A DNA stretch of 37,725 bases from Comamonadaceae bacterium (lineage in GTDB: Bacteria; Pseudomonadota; Gammaproteobacteria; Burkholderiales; Burkholderiaceae_C): positions 1 to 37,725 of the forward strand of contig CANBTZ010000003.1 in NCBI GenBank assembly GCA_947372495.1. The letters are read 5' to 3'. The position numbers and the translations under genes are program-made. Positions 32,604 to 37,725 of this stretch are shown one piece after another. Position 1 is the stretch's first letter. The number at the start of each line of letters is the position of its first letter. The notes beneath the pieces are model-generated. The model was not told the origin of the DNA, did not search any database, and saw only the letters and a program-made list of their open reading frames with translations.

Positions 32604-33596
32604 TCAGTGCGGCGCGATGTCCACCACCACGTTGCCAATCGACTGGCCCGCCTCCACGGCCTGATGCGCCTGAACCATTTGGTCCAAGGCAAAGCGTGGG
32701 CCGATGGTGTGCTTGAGCGCACCTTGCTCCAGCAACGCTGTCAAGCGGGCAATGGCCAAGGCGCGGTCCGAGGGTGTCAGTTCGTACACCAGAAAGAATT
32801 TCACACCCAGAGAGTTGAACAACCAAGGGCGGTACTCGAAGTTTTGCTGCAAAGCGTTGGAGCCGTAGCAAACCACTTGCCCATGGGACTTCAACACATC
32901 GGCGGCCCAGCCTGCCGTCGAAGAAAAGTCCATGTCGATGATGGCCGACACGCCCTGCCCTTGCGTCAGGGTTTTGACGCGCTCAGGCACGGATTCTGTT
33001 TTGTAGAAAATCGCCTCTTGCATGCCTGCGGCACGCGCATGATCGGCTTTGGCTGGTGAACCCACAGTGCCGATCACACGGCCGCCCGCCAAGGTGACCA
33101 GTTGCGTGATGTAGTGCCCCACGGCCGAAGAAGCCCCAGTCACCAACACCGTCTGACCACGCAAGTCGCCCACCAAGCGCTCAGCCCAGGTCACGGCCTG
33201 AATGGCCGTGAGGGCCGGAATGCCAAAGCAAGCCCCAGCGGCAAAGTCGGTTTCATCAGGCAACCGAACCGCTTGCGCTTCAGGCACCGCGATGTATTCG
33301 CAAGCGGTGCCCATGGCACGCTGCCATTGCCCGTTCCAAACCCAAACCCGTTCGCCCACGCGAGACGCCGCCACACCCGCCCCCACGCGATCGATGACGC
33401 CTGCGCCATCGCTGTGGGGCACGATGTGGGGGTCTGTCACCGCTTTGGCGCGGCGCGACTTCACATCAGAAGGGTTGACCCCCGAAGTGACCAAGCGCAC
33501 GCGCACCTCGCCCGGACCGGGCTCAGGGGTGGGCAACTCACCCACTTGCAACACCTCGTTCGCATCGCCATTGCGGCTGTACCAAGTGGCTTTCAT
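32604..33596 (-). CDS. Zinc-type alcohol dehydrogenase/quinone oxidoreductase family (NADPH-dependent)
   Basis: The 330-residue product is a medium-chain dehydrogenase/reductase of the quinone-oxidoreductase branch. The GroES-like N-terminal domain has GVNPSDVKSRRA and PHSDGAGVIDRVGAGV but lacks the structural-zinc Cys cluster. The Rossmann domain has VLVTGASSAVGHYITQLVTLAGGRVIGTVGS (about 148-180), the nucleotide-binding loop of NADPH quinone reductases. It ends with QAHQAVEAGQSIGNVVVDI. It follows the thiolase gene after 38 bases and may be co-transcribed. The substrate is not evident. Confidence 0.92.
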   Translation of the reverse strand: MKATWYSRNGDANEVLQVGELPTPEPGPGEVRVRLVTSGVNPSDVKSRRAKAVTDPHIVPHSDGAGVIDRVGAGVAASRVGERVWVWNGQWQRAMGTACEYIAVPEAQAVRLPDETDFAAGACFGIPALTAIQAVTWAERLVGDLRGQTVLVTGASSAVGHYITQLVTLAGGRVIGTVGSPAKADHARAAGMQEAIFYKTESVPERVKTLTQGQGVSAIIDMDFSSTAGWAADVLKSHGQVVCYGSNALQQNFEYRPWLFNSLGVKFFLVYELTPSDRALAIARLTALLEQGALKHTIGPRFALDQMVQAHQAVEAGQSIGNVVVDIAPH

Positions 33597-33634
33597 CTCG
33601 GGGTTTCCTTCAGCGTGTGTTGCGCTCAGTCAGA

Positions 33635-34837
33635 TCAGACGCGCTCAATGATCAGCGCAATGCCTTGGCCCACGCCAATGCACATGGTGCACAGCGCGTA
33701 GCGGCCAGCGGTTTGCTGCAGGCGGTTGATGGCGGTGGTCACCAATCGCGCACCCGAGGCGCCCAGTGGGTGCCCCAGTGCGATCGCGCCGCCCCAGGCG
33801 TTCACGCGGGCGTCGTCGTCTTTGAGACCCAGCATGCGCAGCACGGCCAGGCCTTGTGCGGCAAAGGCTTCGTTCAGTTCGATCACATCCATGTGGTCGA
33901 TGGTCAGGCCCGTCTGGGCCAGCACCTTGAGCGTGGCGGGCGCAGGGCCAATGCCCATGATGCGCGGCGCCACACCTGCGGTGGCCATGCCCACCACACG
34001 CGCTTTGGGCGTGAGGCCGTATTTGGCCGCTTCGGCTTCGCCCGCCAACAGCAAGGCGCATGCGCCGTCGTTCACGCCCGAGGCGTTGCCTGCGGTCACG
34101 GTGCCGTCCGGGCGCACCACGCCTTTGAGTTTGGCCAGCGCTTCGAGGCTGGTTTCGCGGGGGTGCTCGTCCGTATCCACCAGCACAGCGTCGCCCTTTT
34201 TCTGGGGGATGCTCACGCCCACGATCTCACGCGCCAGGTGGCCGGCCTTGATGGCGGCCACCGCACGCAGCTGGCTGTTGTAGGCCATCAGGTCTTGCGC
34301 TTCGCGCTCGATCTTGAAGTCGGTGGCCACGTTCTCGGCGGTCTCGGGCATCGAGTCGACGCCGTACTGGGCCTTCATCAGCTTGTTCACAAAGCGCCAG
34401 CCAATGGTGGTGTCGTACACCGCGTTGTTGCGGCTGAAGGCGGTCTCGGCCTTGGGCATCACAAAGGGGGCGCGACTCATGCTCTCCACACCGCCAGCAA
34501 TCATCAAACCCGCTTCACCGGATTTGATGGCACGCGCGGCGGTGCCGATGGCGTCCAGGCCCGAACCGCACAGGCGGTTAAGGGTGGCACCAGGCACGTC
34601 GATCGGCAGACCTGCGAGCAAGCTGCTCATGTGGGCCACATTGCGGTTGTCTTCACCCGCTTGGTTGGCGTTGCCGTAGAGCACGTCGGTCACGGCGGCC
34701 CAGTCCACGTTGGGGTTGCGTGCCATCAGGGCGCGCAAAGGCACGGCACCCAGGTCGTCGGTGCGCACGCTGCTCAAAGCGCCGCCGTAGCGACCAAAGG
34801 GGGTGCGAACGGCGTCGCAAATGTAAGCTTGGTTCAT
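33635..34837 (-). CDS. pcaF: 3-oxoadipyl-CoA thiolase (PcaF-type)
   Basis: This thiolase cleaves 3-oxoadipyl-CoA to acetyl-CoA and succinyl-CoA, the last step of the beta-ketoadipate (and phenylacetate) pathway. The 400-residue product begins ICDAVRTPFGRYGGALSSVRTDDLGAVPLRALMARN, which is characteristic of PcaF/PaaE-type enzymes rather than general acetyl-CoA acetyltransferases. The nucleophile Cys90 lies in LNRLCGSGLDA. The catalytic GHPLGASGAR and CTMCIGVGQGIALI motifs are near the C-terminus. A GGAGA ribosome site precedes the ATG. No other pca or paa gene is in the window, so the exact substrate is less certain than the fold. Confidence 0.88.
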   Translation of the reverse strand: MNQAYICDAVRTPFGRYGGALSSVRTDDLGAVPLRALMARNPNVDWAAVTDVLYGNANQAGEDNRNVAHMSSLLAGLPIDVPGATLNRLCGSGLDAIGTAARAIKSGEAGLMIAGGVESMSRAPFVMPKAETAFSRNNAVYDTTIGWRFVNKLMKAQYGVDSMPETAENVATDFKIEREAQDLMAYNSQLRAVAAIKAGHLAREIVGVSIPQKKGDAVLVDTDEHPRETSLEALAKLKGVVRPDGTVTAGNASGVNDGACALLLAGEAEAAKYGLTPKARVVGMATAGVAPRIMGIGPAPATLKVLAQTGLTIDHMDVIELNEAFAAQGLAVLRMLGLKDDDARVNAWGGAIALGHPLGASGARLVTTAINRLQQTAGRYALCTMCIGVGQGIALIIERV

Positions 34838-34953
34838 GTTTTTCGTCTCCAGAAAAAAGTTGCATGCATTTTATTGCACACTCGAATGTTCAACTGGATT
34901 CATTCTAGGGCTCAGCCACAGGCCAGCGCACCCACATCGGGGACAATCGCCCC

Positions 34954-35391
34954 ATGCTGATCCAACCTTCACAAGCCGATGTTCGGCAATTTTTTTGCGG
35001 CGTCTATGCCAAAGCCAGAACCACAGCCCCTTTGGAGCCCATGGAAATGCTGGTCAGCCAGTGGATCGACCAGCACCCCGAGTACCACGCCGCGCTGTCG
35101 GATGTGGACGCTGCGCTGCGGGACATGGCCTTGGTCGACCCCCACAAGGAAAACCCCTTCCTGCATTTGTCGATGCACCTGTCCATCAGCGAGCAGTGCA
35201 GCATCGACCAGCCGCGCGGCATTCGCCAAGCGGTGGAACTGCTGACCCACAAGCTCAACTCCTTGCATGACGCCCACCACCAGACCATGGAATGCCTGGG
35301 CCGCATGGTGCACGAAAGCCAGCGTGCAGGCCGTATGCCCGATGGCGAGGCCTACATCGCCTGTGTGCAACGCCACGCGACGAAAGATTGA
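34954..35391 (+). CDS. DUF1841-family protein
   Basis: The 145-residue product matches the DUF1841 pattern: VRQFFCGVYAKARTTAPLEPMEMLVSQWIDQHPEYHAAL, then NPFLHLSMHLSISEQCSIDQPRGIRQAVELL and HDAHHQTMECLGRMVHESQRAGRMPDGEAYIACVQR. It is soluble and mainly helical, with several conserved His residues, and has no known function. It is divergent from pcaF (116-base gap) and ends 42 bases before a strong bidirectional terminator. Confidence 0.92.
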   Translation: MLIQPSQADVRQFFCGVYAKARTTAPLEPMEMLVSQWIDQHPEYHAALSDVDAALRDMALVDPHKENPFLHLSMHLSISEQCSIDQPRGIRQAVELLTHKLNSLHDAHHQTMECLGRMVHESQRAGRMPDGEAYIACVQRHATKD

Positions 35392-35433
35392 TGCCTGGCC
35401 ACTGACCGCCTCAGATCACTGCGTCAGAAATGC

Positions 35434-35460
35434 AAAAAGCCCGCGCAAGCGGGCTTTTTT
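35434..35460. terminator. Bidirectional terminator between DUF1841 gene and cytochrome c4 gene
   Basis: AAAAAGCCCGC and GCGGGCTTTTT form an 11-bp perfect stem around GCAA, with U tracts available on both strands. It serves the two convergent genes. Confidence 0.95.
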
Positions 35461-35480
35461 GGGGGCATCGAATCCGCCGA

Positions 35481-36140
35481 TCAGCGGAACTTGGCCTGAG
35501 GCACGGTTTTCAGCTCGCCTTCTTGGCTGCCCACATAAGTGGCCAATGCTTTGAGTTCGGCATTGGAGAATTGCTTGGCGATACCGCCCATCACGCCGTT
35601 GCTGCGACCCCATGTGGCCTGGTTCTCGGTTTTGTAGGACTTGAGCGCCACGAACAGGAAGTCTTTGTGCTGGCCAGCAAGCTTGGGGTAGCTGGGGTCC
35701 ACAGGCTTGCTGAAGTTGTCACCGTGGCAAGATACGCAAGCGCCTTTTTGCAGCAAGGCGGCCACTTTGGCGTCAGGTGTTGTGGGTGCAGGCACGGCGG
35801 CTTCGGTCTTGCCGTGCTGCTCGTAGTAAGCCGAAATGTCAGCGATGTCCTGATCGGTCAGGCTGGCAGCAATGCCGCGCATGGTGGGATGCTTGCGATC
35901 GCCTTTTTTGTAGGCATTGAGGGCAGAAGCGATGTATTTGGCATTCTGACCAGAGATCATCGGCACGCGATACACCTCAGGGAAGCTGGCTTGGTAGCCT
36001 TTGATGCCGTGGCAGCCGATGCACATGGCAATCTTTTGCTCAGCCGCTTTGGCATCACCCTTGACTTCCTGGGCTTGGACGGAGAAGGCGGTCACAGAAG
36101 CGACAGCCAGGGCGAACATCGAGGTCAACAGCTTGATCAT
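35481..36140 (-). CDS. Cytochrome c4-type diheme protein
   Basis: Cytochrome c4 is a periplasmic diheme electron carrier that can feed terminal oxidases. The 219-residue product has a signal peptide (MIKLLTSMFALAVASVTAFSVQA) and two class-I cytochrome domains. The first has heme motif CIGCH (40-44) with Met in HPTMRGIAA; the second has CVSCH (about 135-139) with Met in NGVMGGIAKQ. The two domains share the layout PxxxGQxxxYxxxAL-YK, as expected from duplication. It is a plausible electron donor to the CuA and cytochrome c domain of the CoxB in this window, which is inference. Confidence 0.94.
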   Translation of the reverse strand: MIKLLTSMFALAVASVTAFSVQAQEVKGDAKAAEQKIAMCIGCHGIKGYQASFPEVYRVPMISGQNAKYIASALNAYKKGDRKHPTMRGIAASLTDQDIADISAYYEQHGKTEAAVPAPTTPDAKVAALLQKGACVSCHGDNFSKPVDPSYPKLAGQHKDFLFVALKSYKTENQATWGRSNGVMGGIAKQFSNAELKALATYVGSQEGELKTVPQAKFR

Positions 36141-36249
36141 TTTGCTTGGACAATCCAGAGAGATTGATAAAAATCAACTGAGGATTATATCGGCCCCGAC
36201 CGCATAATCCTGACAAGCCACTTTTAACGTCACCCAAGCAGCCCTCATC

Positions 36250-37092
36250 ATGAAATTCCAAGGTACCGAAAAATACGTCGCCACCCAAGACCTGATGCTG
36301 GCCGTCAACGCCGCCATCACCCTCAAACGCCCCCTGCTGGTCAAAGGCGAACCAGGCACTGGCAAGACCATGCTGGCCGAGGAAGTGTCTGAAGCGCTGG
36401 GGCTGCCGCTGTTGCAGTGGCACATCAAATCGACCACCAAGGCCCAGCAAGGCCTGTACGAATACGACGCCGTGAGCCGCCTGCGTGACAGCCAGCTGGG
36501 CGAAGCCAAGGTCAAGGACATCGAGAACTACATCATCAAGGGGGTGCTCTGGCAGGCCTTCACCTCTGAAACCCCGGTTGCCATCCTGATCGACGAGATC
36601 GACAAGGCCGACATCGAGTTCCCGAATGACTTGCTGCGCGAGATCGACCGCATGGAGTTCTATTGCTACGAAACGCGTCAGCTGATCAAGGCCAAGACCC
36701 GCCCACTGGTGTTCATCACCTCCAACAACGAAAAAGAGCTGCCTGACGCTTTCCTGCGCCGCTGCTTCTTCCACTACATCAAGTTCCCCGAAGCGGAGAC
36801 CATGAAGCAGATCGTGGATGTGCACTTCCCCACGCTCAAGAAAGACCTGCTGGCCCTGGCGCTTAAGACGTTTTACGACGTGCGCAACCTGCCTGGCCTC
36901 AAGAAAAAGCCCTCGACCAGTGAGCTGCTGGACTGGCTCAAGCTGTTGGTGGCCGAAGACATCCCACTCGAAGCCTTGCAAAGCGCAGACCAGAAAGTGG
37001 CTGTGCCGCCGCTGGTGGGTGCCCTGCTCAAGAACGAGCAAGACGTCACTTTGTTTGAAAAGCTGGTCTTTATGAACCAGCGCAACCGCTGA
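36250..37092 (+). CDS. MoxR-family AAA+ ATPase
   Basis: MoxR ATPases act as chaperones, often with a VWA-domain partner, in metal-cofactor enzyme maturation or stress responses. The 280-residue product has Walker A GEPGTGKT (33-40), Walker B AILIDEIDKAD (about 111-121), sensor 1 FITSNNEKELPDAFLRRCFFHYIKFP with the arginine finger, and a C-terminal helical lid. The closest relatives by pattern are CoxD-type ATPases of CO-dehydrogenase clusters and their orphan homologues. The VWA partner is not within the window but may follow the GNAT gene. Confidence 0.93.
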   Translation: MKFQGTEKYVATQDLMLAVNAAITLKRPLLVKGEPGTGKTMLAEEVSEALGLPLLQWHIKSTTKAQQGLYEYDAVSRLRDSQLGEAKVKDIENYIIKGVLWQAFTSETPVAILIDEIDKADIEFPNDLLREIDRMEFYCYETRQLIKAKTRPLVFITSNNEKELPDAFLRRCFFHYIKFPEAETMKQIVDVHFPTLKKDLLALALKTFYDVRNLPGLKKKPSTSELLDWLKLLVAEDIPLEALQSADQKVAVPPLVGALLKNEQDVTLFEKLVFMNQRNR

Positions 37093-37103
37093 AGCCGCAG
37101 GGC

Positions 37104-37349
37104 ATGTCGGCTCGCCAACTCCTGCTCGAGGGCATTTCAGACGCCATCGGCTTTGTCGGGGGCGCTGTGGCTGGTTACTGGCTGGGCCAGCTCTTGGGCT
37201 GGAACCTCTTCAGCGCAGGCTACAACACCACAAGCATGGGTGCCATTTTGCTGGTGGGCCTGGGCGGTGGCGGCGGCCTGCAATTGGCAAGACGCTGGCG
37301 TGCCCAACAAAATGAGCGTGCCCACCCCAACGATTCGGAGTCTTCATGA
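37104..37349 (+). CDS. Small glycine-rich membrane protein, function unknown
   Basis: The 81-residue product has two hydrophobic stretches: ISDAIGFVGGAVAGYWLGQLLG (about 11-32) and MGAILLVGLGGGGGLQLARRW (about 45-65). The helices are Gly-rich, the loop reads NLFSAGYNTTS, and the tail is basic and then acidic. I do not recognise a family. It starts 12 bases after the MoxR gene and its stop overlaps the GNAT start by four bases, so the three genes form one unit. Confidence 0.8.
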   Translation: MSARQLLLEGISDAIGFVGGAVAGYWLGQLLGWNLFSAGYNTTSMGAILLVGLGGGGGLQLARRWRAQQNERAHPNDSESS

Positions 37350-37725
37350 GCCTGTTTGCCGCACCCGTCACCCTGAGTGGCCAGCATGTGAAGTTGGTGC
37401 CGCTGACGCCCGCCCACCACGATGACCTGGTGCAGGCGGTGCAAGACGGCCAATTGTGGAACCACTGGTACACCGCCATTCCCCGCCCCGAGGCCATGGC
37501 CACTGAAATCACACGCCGCTTGGAACTGCAGGCCAAAGGCAGCATGTGCGCCTTTGCCGTGATCGACCCGGCAACCGACCAAGCGGTGGGCATGACCACT
37601 TACATGAACATCGACGCCGCCAACCGCCGCGTCGAAATCGGCTCGACCTGGTACCGCCAAAGCGTGCAGCGCACGCACATGAACACACAAGCCAAGCGGC
37701 TCTTGCTGGCCCATGCTTTTGAGCA
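37346..37725 (+). CDS. GNAT-family N-acetyltransferase (RimJ/RimL-like), 3' end outside window
   Basis: From ATG 37346 (ATGA overlap with the preceding gene) the frame is open to the window end, giving about 126 residues. It begins MSLFAAPVTLSGQHVKLVPLT, the typical first strand of RimJ/RimL-like acetyltransferases. NHWYTAIPRPEAM, AFAVIDPATDQAVGMTTYMNIDAANRRVEIGSTWYRQSVQRTHMNTQAKRLLLAHAFE follow. The last segment contains the strand and pyrophosphate-binding helix region of the GNAT fold. The acceptor is unknown. The ORF track does not list this frame. Confidence 0.88.
   Translation, partial: MSLFAAPVTLSGQHVKLVPLTPAHHDDLVQAVQDGQLWNHWYTAIPRPEAMATEITRRLELQAKGSMCAFAVIDPATDQAVGMTTYMNIDAANRRVEIGSTWYRQSVQRTHMNTQAKRLLLAHAFE

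Noticed and set aside
1-37725. Search for tRNA or rRNA genes, CRISPR arrays, insertion sequences, attachment sites and prophage genes.
   Set aside because: By eye I found no cloverleaf gene, repeat-spacer array, transposase, integrase or long direct repeat; a tRNAscan or ISfinder run would be needed to exclude short ones.

Overview
The window looks like chromosomal core DNA of a betaproteobacterium in the order Burkholderiales, most likely the family Comamonadaceae (Limnohabitans, Rhodoferax or Polaromonas-like). This rests on the cox cluster with its DUF2970, DUF2909 and small-assembly genes, the ftsY-rpoH neighbourhood, the comF-trmL pair with a BioC-like methyltransferase, and the general protein style. 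The genus is inference. I see no insertion sequence, prophage, CRISPR, rRNA or tRNA gene. Coding density is high and most long ORFs in the supplied track are antisense or frame-shifted shadows.

Layout. (1) 1-4402: the 5' part of rsmD, a secreted Ala/Lys-rich small protein with its own terminator, ftsY, a cysteine-type selD, and rpoH preceded by a perfect CIRCE operator and followed by a strong terminator. (2) 4474-5454: a Bug/TctC periplasmic binding protein. (3) 5484-14515, minus strand: the aa3-type cytochrome oxidase cluster. One block is coxB (with a fused cytochrome c domain)-coxA-36-aa assembly protein-ctaG-DUF2970-coxC. The second is surf1-SCO-like protein-ctaA-ctaB-sco1. A bidirectional terminator and an oppositely oriented DUF2909 gene separate the two blocks. 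(4) 14766-18145: a BioC-like methyltransferase, comF, trmL, a MaoC-type hydratase and a conserved membrane protein. (5) 18270-24798, minus strand: pstS-pstC-pstA-pstB-phoU-phoB-phoR, with a clear Pho box before pstS. (6) 25076-27012: divergent ppx and a histone-H1-like Ala/Lys-rich protein with a near-consensus promoter. (7) 27033-32433, minus strand: a tightly packed unit of OlsB-like N-acyltransferase, PlcP/LpxH-like metallophosphoesterase, GT4 glycosyltransferase, ppk and sixA, headed by a tandem Pho-box array. (8) 32604-34837: a quinone-oxidoreductase-like enzyme and a PcaF-type thiolase. (9) 34954-37725: DUF1841, cytochrome c4, a MoxR-type ATPase, a small membrane protein and the start of a GNAT acetyltransferase.

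How it fits together. Regions 5-7 form a 14-kb phosphate island: Pi import and sensing (Pst/PhoU/PhoBR), polyphosphate synthesis and breakdown (Ppk/Ppx), and what I infer to be a PhoB-controlled membrane-lipid remodelling operon. In that operon a PlcP-type phospholipase C would release diacylglycerol, a glycosyltransferase would turn it into glycolipid, and an OlsB-like enzyme would start an ornithine-type lipid. The metallophosphoesterase would normally be auto-annotated as UDP-2,3-diacylglucosamine diphosphatase; the Pho box and its neighbours argue for the other reading. This is the most interesting system in the window. The CIRCE site before rpoH, which would place the heat-shock sigma factor under HrcA, is the second.
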